In this document: positions 13,200-29,519 of the stretch, piece by piece
Layout of the letters: the number at the start of each line of letters is the position of its first letter
How positions within the stretch are numbered: the first letter of the stretch is position 1
Source of the DNA: Physcomitrium patens
Taxonomy: Eukaryota; Streptophyta; Bryopsida; Funariales; Funariaceae
Length of the DNA: 64,000 nucleotides
Direction: 5' to 3'
NCBI RefSeq assembly: GCF_000002425.4
Contig: NC_037270.1
Location: forward strand, 3,952,444-4,016,443
Notes under the pieces: generated by a model
What the model was told of the DNA's origin: nothing
Databases searched by the model: none
What the model saw: only the letters and a program-made list of their open reading frames with translations
Made by a program: the position numbers and the translations under genes

Positions 13200-13498
13200 A
13201 ACGCTGCAATCAAAGAGAGAAATTCCCCATACTCTGGACAGTAACCAAACATCATCTCAACCCAGTTAAATGCCCTTTGCTTACATGAGGAGTCAATAGG
13301 ATTAGAATCGAACAGCTGCAGAACAGCAAGCTGTTTTTGCTAAAGATCCAAAAACCAAGGACCATGTTTATAAGACAGCGAACATTACACTCACCTATTT
13401 CGCAACCCTTAAGTAGCGCAATGTTACAAAGAGAACACAGGAATACTTGGTGAGGAGAAACATACCCTAAACTAAATCAGAGATCCACTTAGTAGCAA
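13200..13498 (-). other. Probable 3' UTR of the V-ATPase B gene
   Basis: This is a stretch of balanced composition directly after the TGA stop at 13,499, with no open frame of note. AT-rich DNA begins to its left. No polyadenylation site could be chosen with confidence. Confidence 0.4.
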
Positions 13499-17287
<3,789 letters not shown>

Positions 17288-17293
17288 TTTGAC

Positions 17294-18395
17294 CTGCGCT
17301 CAAGAGCTCCCGCAATGGAAGCTGCCAAAGAAAAACTAGAAAGATGAACAAAGATTCTACCACTGAATAGCTATCAAGCACAACCCAAATTCAGAAACTG
17401 CACAAGATCTTTCAATGAAAGTCCAGCATTCACAACAGAAAGTTCTCGAATGATCAACAGTAAATGACCGAACAATAGAAGGTGAATATGAAAATGAAAG
17501 TGTTCTTAAGCTGCGGGAGATTGAGAAAGGGTTTCCAATCATAGAGACAACTCACTCCCTCAATACCCTAATTCCAACTGCAGCTCGGTCCGACTCCGGA
17601 ACCCTACAACATGCGGAATAAATTCCTTATCTCTCGTACAACCGCGACCCTCTAGTATCTGACATTCAATGCAGACCCCACTCTGGCGAGACACATGACC
17701 TTACCAGAACAAATTGACATAAACTTAGAAACACATTTCCTAACACAACACCTACACCACACAACAATTAACCCTCTCACAACATCTCTTCAATAAAAAA
17801 ATGCAGATCGCTTCCCCTTCACATTCCTTGAACAAATATCGTGAAAGTCTCAAGGCCCCTGCTTCTGAAACACAAACTGATGGTAGACCATACCACAACC
17901 AAAGCATTGAGCTACGTAAATGGCACCACGATTAGAAATTTCTGAACCCTACAGTGGCGATATTCCGAACAATCTCGCGGTAGATTCTAGAAAAGCGCAG
18001 CAAGACCTAATCCAACAATCGCAATGGCAATTCTGACAAAAACCAATCGCAATCCGCCATTGTAATTCATTGCCCTCCTTCAAACAAAAACAACCCATCC
18101 CAACCTTCCGAATTCATAGCAATCTACACATCATCACGATTCCCCGTCACTGATCCACGAATGCCCCAAAACCGCACAACAATCCAAACCAACATAAAAA
18201 GCCGATCGTCAAGCGCACCAAAACTCCAACCGATTACGTCTAGAGACGTATCAAATGCTCAACGCGCGCTTTTTCCGCGAGGCTCAGCAGGAACTAAGCC
18301 CGACCCTTCGCAAAACAGAAACAGAGCACTAGAAATAGAGGCCAAAAAAACGACTGTAACGACCGCGAGAATGCACCAAATGATACAATCTTTAC
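17294..18395 (-). other. Probable leader (5' UTR) intron of V-ATPase B
   Basis: A donor GAG|GTAAAG at 18,396/18,395 and an acceptor CGCAG|GTC at 17,294/17,293 on the minus strand would remove about 1.1 kb and place the ATG only a few bases after the splice junction. Short plus-strand open frames in this interval show no domain. The call rests on splice-site quality and on the acceptor beside the ATG, not on transcript data. Confidence 0.55.
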
Positions 18396-18564
18396 CTCGA
18401 AATGTAGAAGAGGAGGGCAGCGAACTCGGCAGGTGGTCCGGAGCCAAGATCTGGCAACGGCGATCGAAGCAAAATGGGACTGCGTTGGATCCAGGCAGCG
18501 GAATGAGTAGTATGTCGCGCTCTGTTCCAAGGCATCAGAGCTCACTCTGCCTCGCTCCGTGACG

Positions 18565-18620
18565 CGGTCACCGGTGACCGTCTAACAGGCGGCGTGGTCC
18601 ACCGGCCAGGCCGGTGGACC
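18565..18620. promoter_or_regulatory. Two adjacent GC-rich palindromes upstream of V-ATPase B
   Basis: CGGTCACCGGTGACCG (18,565-18,580) is a perfect 16-bp palindrome. From 18,596 to 18,620, GGTCCACCGGCC and its exact reverse complement are separated by a single A. Both lie just upstream of the inferred transcription start, at the sharp boundary to AT-rich DNA. They could be dimer-binding sites; GGTCCAC-type cores resemble some plant TCP-factor sites. That role is inference only. Confidence 0.5.
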
Positions 18621-18639
18621 TTCTCGCTTGGTCTAAAAA

Positions 18640-20133
18640 CAAACCGCCACCACTTAATGTTCCTTGATCTGGGATTCTTTAAAAATTAAGTAAACAAACA
18701 AATAAACCCGATTTTTCATTTTGAGAGAGTCTCGAAGTTTGTTAATCAAGTCTCACTTAATTGTTCTTAGGAATATTCATAAGCTATACATTGTTTATTT
18801 ACTAACTAAACATGTGTGTGTGCATAGTCCTATCAACGTTTTTTTATACAGAAGATACTGACAAAAAAATGTTTTTTTCTTAAATGGACCAAACCTATGT
18901 ATTTTTCTGCAACTCGATGTTTGAATGGCTGGGTAGAAATTGATTGAACAATAAGTCCACTCCAAACATCTTTTAAGTGTTAAAGATTACTTCTCACATC
19001 TTAAAAAATAATATTATTATCTGTAAAATTCTACAAAACAATTCAAATTAGATATACTATAATTTTATGTTATAATTATTTGGCCGAAGTTAAATTATTT
19101 TCTTTTGCATTCAAACCAGTTTAAGTTTTTGAAAAATGATACAAGATGTTAACTATCATGTCCTCTACAAATACCTAGACAAGAAAAAAAAAAAAAAAAA
19201 AAAAAAAAAACACTTATTTATATTTTGTTGATTGAATACATGATATTGAGCAAAATCACATGTAAATAAGACTTTTAAAGTTTTTAGAAAGTATATCTAA
19301 CTAGATAGAAAGATAGATAGATATCACAAAACTACGACAATATAAATTTTCCATTCTTCAAAAAAATAAAAACATAATTTTTTAAAATTAATAATATGGT
19401 ATTAATAATTTTTCTTGTTTAAATTAATAATATAGTGTATATATTTTTTATATTTAATGGAATATAAATAATCTAAGGAGATCAATGAGAAAAAGAGCCA
19501 TGTGAAATTTATTCATCAAATTATATTATTTGCAAAATAAATTGTCTATTTCAACAATAGTAAGTCATTATATTTTGACAATAAGATGCCAAACAATAAA
19601 TATCCAATCAAAATAATTTATTGATAGTTTGAATAGATAAGTTTTAGTTATAATAAAATTTTAATCATAATTTAAGTAAAATAAATAAATTATATAAAGT
19701 CTTACAAACTTTATGTGATTATAATTTAATCCAAGTAAAATGGTCATTGGAAAATTAAAAATATTATCTAAAAAATGAAATAAACAAGTAATAGCATTTA
19801 TTAACTTGTATTATCATTCAAGAAGAATTAATATCAAAGTTTCATTAATGAAAGATAAGAATCTATTATATCATTGGTATGGATGATATGGAAATATATC
19901 AAAGGCTCAAGTCTCTTCAAAGGTTTTAACATTCAATTCAATAATATTTAAAGTCTATTAATTCTTGATTTTTTTTTCCAAATAATTGATATTTTCTATT
20001 ATAATTCTTGGATTTTGCAACAAATGATATAAGTCAACTTTATATTTTATTCAAAATTATTTGACATGATTTTTTAGTTTTATTTTAAACTTTTTTGTTA
20101 TTTTCAATAATAAAAATATATAACAATATGCAA

Positions 20134-20170
<37 letters not shown>

Positions 20171-20990
20171 ATTACAATTATATTTATAACGCTCTTCTTA
20201 GGAGCGCATGTTTTCTCTATTTTATGGAATTGCATGAACGCCACTTCTATTGCTGATATTCACACTTTTGTGTTGTGCATGGTTCCCTACACGTCTACAC
20301 TGATGCTCATAGATTGTTGCCTGGATATTGTATTGATGAATTTTTATTTGAGTGATTGGCAATGATTATCTTGAAAACTATTAGTAAGAACAGAAACAGT
20401 ATGAAATGTATATTAGAATTGACAAAAACATTTGATAAATAATATTACGTTTTATAACACTTTGTTCCGAATATGATTGATTAGGATTCTAATGTTCATT
20501 TACAGTTTCCTCATTTCGATTTCATTATTTTACTTTATAAGGAATATTATTTACTAATATTATGATTATGATTTACATTTCGAATCTGTATATTAATCTA
20601 TAATTGTATCTTTAATTTTGTGGAATTAGTCTGATGTTCAAATGTTCTCATTACTTCTCAAATTTTGACAATACAATGAAAATCATAAAGCATAACCTAC
20701 ACAACAAAATCATTACTGTAAACTTAGAACTCTATAAACTTAAAACTTAATGTACAACCAGTTGAACTTGTTCTATTGTCATAGAAAATATGCAAAAAAT
20801 TAGTTAAATTCATTCAAGGAACTACTTCTAAGATTTAACCATAGGAAAACAAATAGTGTGCTGTCATTAAATTATGTGTTTTATGTAGAGATTTATATAG
20901 AGATGGTTGTTGTGCAGAAATTATCACTTGCCTGAAAATCAACAAAGTGCAAGTCACAAAGCCACAAAGAGCTCAAATTGCAAGTGCAAG
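18640..20990. other. AT-rich intergenic spacer
   Basis: The spacer lies between the V-ATPase promoter and the 3' end of the EDR2-like gene. It holds an A-run at about 19,182-19,210, GATA-like short repeats near 19,305-19,321 and a (TA)n tract at 20,140-20,167. No gene, LTR or RNA could be supported. Confidence 0.5.
20140..20167. repeat. (TA)n microsatellite
   Basis: An uninterrupted TA dinucleotide run lies in the intergenic spacer. Confidence 0.95.
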
Positions 20991-21431
20991 TGAGATAGGA
21001 GTCATAGCAAGGGAGACCCAGGATCAACAGTGCTATATTACAATGAAATAAAATCACTCGTCAAAAATTTCAGCGACTACAAACACGCATGCAATGAATC
21101 AGAACTTGAGGATGCTACTTCGTGACTGCCCCATGTCCGAAATGCACAAATTCGTGTGGCAAATTACTGTTAAGTCAGGATGAATTTCACAAAACCTCTA
21201 ATTTCCAACAATAACGGTTGCAGTTCGCTTCAGCTGGCAAACTGGCTGGATCTGCAGTAGATGTGGAGCGTGATCGCTACGTAAGTTACTTCAAGTACGA
21301 GTCAAGTCGATGAGCTCGAATTGATTTACAAACCATACATACTTGTGTATGCTGAGCTCTAGGATGGGATGACGTTTTCATGGTCACCAACATAAGTCCA
21401 CGAATAATGCCAAGCACAATCGTACAGACCC
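20991..21431 (-). other. Probable 3' UTR of the EDR2-like gene
   Basis: The composition is balanced, unlike the AT-rich spacer to the left, and the segment directly follows the TAG stop at 21,432-21,434. No coding potential was seen. Confidence 0.4.
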
Positions 21432-21954
21432 CTAGGTTGCAGAAAGATCTACGGCCTTGTCCAGTTGAATGTGAGAGCAGCGTCCAACACCGATAAGCCG
21501 CTCTGGTAATTCATCTGCGGTTTCTCCCTGAAAACTCATCAAACATAAACTTTAGACTGGGGTTTAGTGCATCAAAGATGTGCCATGGGCTGATACTTGT
21601 CGTGTATAGATTATAATAAGAAATGTGGAGCAGTGATTGAACTGACAATGCGATGCATAGCTCTGCACAGGTAATAACAAATCAAGGGCCAGAAGCCCAG
21701 AGAACATCCAATATTTCTTAGCAACAATAAATCTACAACAGTCTAAAATAATTGCCAGGGGAATGCATAATGAAAGTGTGGTGAAAGATGGTGGCAGGAA
21801 CACAAGTACCCTAATGAAAAAGGCCATGTCTACGACGAGGGCAGATATATAACCAAAAACTAAGCTCAGAACTCCTCGGACCACCCCTGAGGATCCAAGA
21901 TTTAGGTCTATCTGTGGATACCACCAAGTCGCACGAAGGTAAGCAACAGACGGA

Positions 21955-21999
<45 letters not shown>

Positions 22000-24900
22000 A
22001 GTAATTTTTATGCGAGTACCCACCGGATTTATACTTTAACACAAAATAACAAGATCGAAGTGTCATTCACTAAGTAGGATATTGTGCTGTGCAATCCTTT
22101 AAAGGTTCAGCACTGTACCTCCATATAGTTAAATCCAACATGATACTTGACTTCCACAATCTGACCCAAGGGAACAGACTTTGTTCCAACGGCTTGTCTT
22201 ACTATCCAAGAACCCTGTCATTCACAAAGCGTAAGTCGTGATCTTCGACGGTCGAAACTAAACACACACAAAATACTCGTCTTATTGCAAATTATATATT
22301 GTTAAAAGAATGCGGTTTATATGAAGAAGATTCATTTGGAGAGTTACACACAAATCGTAATCACTCCATTTCCCACACCTAGCGTTATAGATATAATGAC
22401 ATCATATCAAAACTGCACATGTACCTCAGGGATAGCCGGTATGAGGGAGAGCCTGCTGTTTCGAAAGGTATCATCTCCAGATATAAATCTATGAAGAAGG
22501 GAGCCTTCGACAATCTCTTCCTCAGTCACGAAGTAGAAGACCCAGCTATAATGTGAAGTGTAGGGAATCTATACACATATTCCATGGTAGTATTCGATTT
22601 TTGATAAGAAAATGATGTTACAAGTATCAATTATTATTTGAAACACATTAAGTAGCCAATAGAACACCCACGAAACTGATCCCTTTGGACGTCATTTCAA
22701 GTTACAAACTGAGTATGAAGATTATTGTACCTGCAAATTGACGACAAAGAAAAAAAGGCCTTCCTTTGAGCACGCCCTCTGTATAATGAACAATCGCCCA
22801 ATAGGCAGTAGCATCAGCTTGGATTATACAAACTAATTACACAAAATTCATCCGTCTCACTATGCTCTTAATCTTATCTGAAGAACTCGACATGGTAATG
22901 GTAAAAAGCGCTACACAATTCCTAGTCATGTGCGTAGCCTGGCTTACTTATAATTTCAAACAAATGAGGCGAACCTGAACAAGGCTTCGAGATCTTCCTG
23001 CTACATGATCTATTCTGTCTTTAGACTTGAACCAATCCATCCCTATCAATTTGCAAAAGGGCTGACCTGCAGGAACCTGCTCACCAAATAAAACATGGTC
23101 AAATCGTCTTCATCAAGTGATAGGTGCAAGTCTTTCATCTAGCTGGAATATGTAATAAAGTACACGATCTGTCACCTAAGGCTCATTCAACAAGACTAAA
23201 TGTACTTGTGGTTCGGAAAATGACATACAGAAATTCAAGAACTCGGTCAGCCACCTTATCCAAACATTGTACAGAAAGGAGAAGTGCTCACTCTTGATCC
23301 AGTTGAAAGGGAATTAATACCCTGAAGAAGGAAGACACTGCTATCAGGCTCCGAAAATGAATGTTTACCACCTTGCAGAGGTCCTCTAACTACATTCCCT
23401 CTGAATTTCGACAAGTCATATATCCCACGGTCTGCAATCACCACCTCATTAGTTTAATTAACACTCATGATTGTAGGTAGGTGACCATAAATTGTAATTG
23501 CACTCATCCCTGCATTACCTAAATGAGTATCAACTGTGTGAACCATATTGGTTCTGGTACTCTTCTATGAACCCAGAAAGACTGGTTCCAGGAAAAAAAT
23601 ATAGTCTCCACTATTCAACACGAATTTTGTTACAGGGAGCACCTGTCACACCTCTCATATTTCAAGATACTATCAAACTGCCATAAATTGAAAAAGTTAC
23701 AGTACCTGATCGAACTTTGATCCTGAGCGGCTTGTGATGTTCAACAATAGGCAGGGTTGGCTCAGACACGCTATGCGCACTCTGCTGAATCAAAAAGTTG
23801 GAACTGAGGAAAGAGACGACTCTTAAAACACATCAAGATGGTTGAAACAAATAAGCTATCCAATTATCTTCAAATCCATAAAGAGCAAAGGTCAAACCTC
23901 GGAGCTATCCGAAAACTGATCCATTGTGGCATCAAAAAACTCTTCAATGTCGTCACTTGTGCTAAGAAAAGGAACGTTGCTGACAGCAGCTTCTGAAAAA
24001 TCAAGATTGGCTGCTTGCAAAGAATCTTCTGGGTACACTTCTGGGTACTCTTCTAAAATATGTCGCTTGATGATCGTGACACAAGAATTGAATCTTTGTG
24101 CAGCAACATGTTCTCGTAGGCCTGCCAAAGTATAGAGCAGATGGAAAGTGCAACGTAAATAAATATACACAAGTTCGCTGAAGCCAGTCCACCGGTACAA
24201 ACTTACAGACGGCTGGAATATCGAAGCAATAAAGTTTCAATAGCGCAAAATTGCCATCAAAGGCAACAACTTGTGTTGGATATGACTTACTTACAACGAA
24301 AAAACCCAATTTCTCTCATTAGATAATTTTGTGAGATGCAGAGAAGATGATCGGATATGTGAGAAGTACATCGAAAGATTAAAAAAAAATCTTTCAGACG
24401 TTGCCATTTGAAAGAAGTATACATGAACGATTGTGAGGTATACCTGCGACAACCCGCAGAAGGGAATCTCTAAGCTGAGCAGGGTAGCTAGAAAACCCGG
24501 CGCCTAACAACGAAGACCAACCTGCTGCATCCATTTCCAAAACAGACTCCACCAATGTACGCGGCTTTCCACCGCCAGTAGTTTTCAATGGTGTAACAAC
24601 GTAGCCACCACCTAATTCAGTGGGCATGCCACGTACACTGTCAACACCACCTCGACAAAGGGCAGCCAAATAATCTCAAAATACATGCGCATATTTCGCT
24701 TTGTCAGGCAACCACAAGACTCCGAATAATTGATAGAACACATTCAACCTCCCAAGTCAATGCATTAAGTTTTAAGAGAGCTCAAAGAATGACATCGATT
24801 GCTACTCACTATGGATATAGGCTCGAACAAGTCCAGCTTGAAGGGGATGTTTAAGTATCGACCTGTAAAAGACGGCTGGCATCAACCATTGAATCAGAGT

Positions 24901-27579
24901 GCAGCACAATTGTATTAAACGACCATTGCGAACATCCTACTTTTCAGTCAAATATACTGAATGCTGCTATAGGAAACGATTCACAATATCATAAAGTGAT
25001 ATTAGCAACCTCACCAAGCGCATTCCGCAAAAGATAACTTGAAAAGTTTCAGTTTATCCATAACAATGCCTTCGTAACGTCCATAGTTTTCGTTAATGTA
25101 GACAATACATGTTCACAATCATGTTGAACTGAAAAGAGAAATGCATGAAATTGACCACTCACAATAAGCACCACTCTCCTCTCGTTTCCAATAACGGGAT
25201 AGGCAGAGATCTCTTTGTCGTGAAAACCTGGCATTCATATGTTTCAATTTAGAAAAGGACTAATAAGAAGTTCAAAGAATAAGAGAAGAAAGCACTGAAG
25301 GAAGAGCAGACCACGTATTCAAACAAGAAAACCAAATTTAATTGATATCGATGATATTTTATAAAACGCCTTACATCCAAAAAGAAAAGGAAAAAAACAC
25401 AAGAAGCACTCTGCATTCCACAACATAAAATGATTGGAATACAATCTTGAAGGAGAGCATTTGTGCACTCATAAACTTTTTGACAACAGATCATTAACTT
25501 ACCCCCAATCTTGCCGAAGTCTAATGTACACAACATCTGAGTGACCATCAATAACTTCAATTACAGATGCGCATTCAAGAGTGTGATCCCATCTGGAATG
25601 CATAGCAAGTGAGAATGAGTTAACCACTTTGAGCTCTAATGCCTTTCGCGTAGGGTTCAACCAGCATTATCAGAGTGACGCCTGCATCCGAAATGATGCT
25701 ATTCGAAATTGAGGATAGCGAACTATCATAGAAATTTGCTGTAAAAATAATAAATTAAAATAGATAAAATGCAGATATAGCATTGTTGAGTTTTGAGTTA
25801 CCAAAACTTACTGCTGACGTTCCGGTCCATAGTCCATAATAAGATTAAATATCTGATCAGCAGGAGCATTCACCACTCCGACTGCTTTCATAACTGGTAA
25901 CTGCAGTCATTCACAGCAAAATTTGCATCAAGGTTCTAACATATTCCACGGCACAAGTACCCTTGGAAATCGAATTCAGTTAAATTGAATTTTACAGACA
26001 CAATACAGCGCTAATAAAGAAGGCAGACATATGAGTCATGGCCTGAAAGCTAGAATACCTTGTATACAAAAGGAAAGCTCGAAGCTTCCTTAAAGAATCT
26101 CAATCCTGCACGTAAGATACAAACCCATCATTGCTTCAGTTTGAAAAATTCCCATAAGTAATGAACGATTTTTGTAGACTTGCTCACCTCAGTCAACCCT
26201 GTGAAATTACTGACCAATCCAGAAATCAGCTCGACCAGGGCCATGTTTGTAATCTTGCAAGTGTTATCCATACACTGAAATGAAACAAGGAGTACCATTT
26301 TCACAGCGCACTAACTTCCATTTTGACGCCTGCCCACCATCTGTTGATTGGAGATCTGTAAATCTTTGAGAACTGGAGCTCTTTGCTAGAGTTGGCGATT
26401 CTGCCCAAGCCAATACACGAGTCGTGAGCTCATTCTCTTTTAGCGATAACATAGGAAAAACCAGTTGCACAATGAATTATCTATTCGTTTTTCATTACAT
26501 CAATCCAAACTAAAAAAGATGTTGTGTACAGCCAATACGTCTAAAATAGAAAACCTATTTAGCTCCTTTAACACAAAGAGATAAATTGACCATGGCCAAT
26601 GGTAGTCAAGCTGGCGTAAGATTTCTCTCTCTGCCAATGAAACATGGGTGACTCGGGTTCCAGCCTTGGTGACGCTGCTGGACTTGTATCGCCCACACTT
26701 CATGCATAGCATTCCAGCACATTGCATAAATGAGTTTCGTGAATCAAAATGAGCAAAAGGCGAAGGACATCAACGTGTAAGAACTTGTAACTTTTTACCA
26801 TTGCTTCCGGTTAGCGCGAGACGATAACGTTGTCAACGACAGATCTAAGATTCAACATGTTTACTAATGCAAACATATTAGCGATTATTTTAAAGTTTAT
26901 CAACTTAAAATACTGACGAGTATTGACTCTTACAATTGCTCGCCAAGATGAGCGTATGCAGGGCTGATAGTGGAAGGACATGGCTCAGCCGGGACAAATT
27001 CAAATGGCTGAACATTTCCAAACCAATTAGAGTAAATCGGCCAACATTAATAAGAACAGTAAAATAATAACAAAACAAAAAAACAAAAATAAAACAAACG
27101 AGATGTGAATATGAGAAAGGTATAAAAAAAATATCTGACTACTAATTGGTGAGGCTTCGACTAACCCGTCCAAGAGAGGAAGTAAAAGCCTTCAGCCACT
27201 CTGCAATTTCCTCACTATTCAGAGCTCCAACCTAGTGACCAAAGTTGTTAATAATCAGCGAGGCGCACTAACACGCTCAACAACGTTTTGGGTTAATTAC
27301 ATTGAAAGTATACAGCAGCTTTCCATGTAATACCTACACATTTCTTTCCAGCTTTCCCTCAAATTAGTTGACGGATTCCTGTCATTGCCACTAGAGAAAA
27401 TTCTGCAGAGGCGTATCACTAGCATGCCAAGGTATCAACAAAAGATAGTGTGCTCGCTATTTCCAGACTTACAAGAACCTCCTTCTTGGCATCAGTCACA
27501 GTCACATTGTATAGGCGTAGTGTGTACAAAACCTGCGATACAAGCAGATAATTCCATTGTTTCATTATGAAAACCACAG

Positions 27580-27612
<33 letters not shown>

Positions 27613-28985
27613 CAAATCAATAAATTGCACACTATACAAACTTATTGGCATTTGTCATGCACTCCAGAAGTTGTGTTCTTCCATTGATACATGCTGCAAC
27701 GAACAGTCATGAATATTATCAACGAGAGCACTGTGGAAACTTCTTTATGACGCAAAGATATACTATCACGCGCTGTTCAGGTTAAATATACTGAAATGTC
27801 TTCTGTTCGCTTATATTGAAAAGAGTACTATTGTAAAAACTCAATCGTATGAAAACACTACATTTGACAATCACTGCACATGGACGGAGTTCCTGCAATC
27901 ACAAGAGAGATTGAGACCTAACACACACAAGAATTTCTGATTCTAAGAATCACATATGAAAATATGATGTAAATATACCTTGTCGTTCACAATCTGTCTG
28001 CCTGTGTCTTCGACACGATGATCCACGTCGAGGATTCCGGATCGTAGTGTGACCTGATAATAATGACCATCAGCAGCACTTTGATCGACATAACTAGACA
28101 CTGACTGATGAAAAGAATGTACTCCAAAGGTTAGAAGAGTTCGTTTCTAATCGTCAGAGAATTTTAAAGAACTAGAGTTGTCAAAATTTACTTCGTTTTC
28201 AGCTGAATTAAAAGACTTCCTCACCACTTTACCTTTTCCTCCATCTCTATGCTTTACAGCTTCAGAATATATGTTTCATAGGTCAGAATTTGACAAACTG
28301 CTAAGTAAAAGCGGAAAAAAGTGGATACCAGGTTGGAAAATCATGTTCGATCCATTCCACTTATTCTTTAGAGAAGAAATCCACATTCAAATGCACCATC
28401 CATAAAAGCCGAGCTCTTTAAAAAACAATGCACACAGCAATAAAATCAAAGAGTCTGCAATTGAGAGCATTATAATTTGAAAAAATCAACCGATGTAATA
28501 ATATTTCTCCGTCAATAGTTAGAGGAAGTTTGATCATTACAGGATACCATGCTGTGATTGAATTTAGACTCTGAAATTGCCCGATGCAATGTTGGGATTT
28601 GAAGAATTGGACAACTCTGAGCCTTCCACAGTAATTTGAACCATTTTGAAGGATTATTAACATTCCAATGAGATAAGTTATTGTATTCCTACGACCAGCT
28701 GCTCTTCTTCCTCACGGCCTTGCAGATCCCGACCCACACCAGAGGAACTACGCACAGCAGCTCTAAAACTCTTGGACAATTAGTGATCCGATCAAACCAA
28801 AGCACACCGATAGAGAAGGCAACGCACCAGATCTCCTTTGTGCCGACACTGTGAGAAGTGGCGGCCTGACAAGACGCAGAATGTCTGAATGCAGTAGACT
28901 CCTCCTTGTCGACTCGGACCGAAACTGTACAAATAGCCCTCAATTGTACTCGCCATGACTCCTCAACCGGATTCGCCACCTTCAT
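21432..28985 (-). CDS. EDR2-like protein (START and EDR2_C/DUF1336 domains)
   Basis: This is a relative of plant ENHANCED DISEASE RESISTANCE 2, a family linked to lipid binding at membranes and to restraint of cell death. Well-supported exons, GT-AG with matching phase, are 27231-27166, 26400-26296, 26105-26059, 25900-25812, 25592-25503, 25227-25163, 24875-24810, 24611-24444, 24121-23898, 23784-23706, 23431-23292, 23076-22975, 22778-22731, 22568-22425, 22214-22119, 21911-21810 and 21527-21432 (TAG stop). START-domain marks are WKLVRCENGLRFFKEA, MKAVGVVNAPADQIF, LIMDYGPERQQWDHTLEC and SGGYVVTPLK. EDR2_C marks are VPAGQPFCKLIGMDWFKS, DRIDHVAG, FFFVVNLQ, YSWVFYFVTEEE, LVVDMAFFIRGET and ELPERLIG. 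Less certain 5' exons are 28985-28716, 28053-27979, 27892-27859, 27693-27638, 27532-27473, 27007-26934, 26844-26799 and 26697-26591. Total length is about 815 aa. The 27007-26934 to 26844-26799 join is out of frame by one base in my model. Confidence 0.9.
21961..21995. repeat. (TA)n microsatellite in an EDR2-like intron
   Basis: A TA dinucleotide run lies between exons 22214-22119 and 21911-21810. Confidence 0.95.
27580..27611. repeat. Poly(A)/poly(T) run in an EDR2-like intron
   Basis: An uninterrupted run of about 32 A on the plus strand (T on the transcribed strand) lies between exons 27693-27638 and 27532-27473. It could be assembly-sensitive, or the tail of an old retroposed insert. Confidence 0.9.
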
Positions 28986-29253
28986 CTGTGCTCCGCTGCC
29001 GATCACTTAACACTCTCGCTTCCAGCTACCAAATACCTAGCTAAATCCATGACAGAAATATACTTAAAATGGAGGTCGATCCATCGGGCTCCTCGGGGGG
29101 TGGGGAGCTTCACTGGGACGGCAAGCTCTGAAGTATGCACAAAAACGAGTCCAATACTGCTCCGCGCAGAATTCCGAGACACTAGTTAGGGCGGCGTAGA
29201 AGTCGAGGTACAGCAATCCTACGCACGGTTACATCCGTGAACTCGCTTTCGTC
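28986..29253. promoter_or_regulatory. Promoter region upstream of the EDR2-like gene
   Basis: This is a GC-balanced, CG-containing stretch between the inferred ATG of the EDR2-like gene (28,985) and a small plus-strand frame starting at 29,254. No TATA box was obvious. If the small frame is transcribed, this would be a bidirectional promoter. Confidence 0.35.
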
Positions 29254-29451
29254 ATGCAGTTGTTGGAGCTTGCCTCCATGTACCACGCGACGGGACGCGC
29301 GATTTATCACTTCGTTTTGGTGCAGGATTGGAATCCCCACCAGAATGTTGGAACAGCTCGACTACAGCTCCGTGAACCTGGAGAGGCCCGAATTATTGCC
29401 CAGAATCAGGATGGAACAGTCGAGGCTTATCTGTCAGTAAGAAGATCTTAA
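29254..29451 (+). CDS. Small hypothetical protein, 65 aa (doubtful)
   Basis: An ATG-initiated frame in a CG-containing, gene-like stretch encodes 65 residues beginning MQLLELASMYHATGRA. I do not recognise it. It has no signal peptide or membrane segment and is moderately charged, with several R and E. It lies head-to-head with the EDR2-like gene. AT-rich spacer begins just after its stop. It could equally be a leader or an unspliced piece of another transcript, or a chance frame in promoter DNA. Confidence 0.22.
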   Translation: MQLLELASMYHATGRAIYHFVLVQDWNPHQNVGTARLQLREPGEARIIAQNQDGTVEAYLSVRRS

Positions 29452-29519
29452 TGAGATGGTCAGATCAGTCTACGAAGGGGACAACATTGGCACTTGTTTA
29501 AAATCCATGCCTGTGAGGA

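Noticed and set aside
18161..18562. 133-codon plus-strand frame and overlapping minus-strand frames upstream of V-ATPase B
   Set aside because: No domain was recognised, and the position fits the leader exon and promoter of the V-ATPase gene. Open frames on both strands reflect GC-richer composition.
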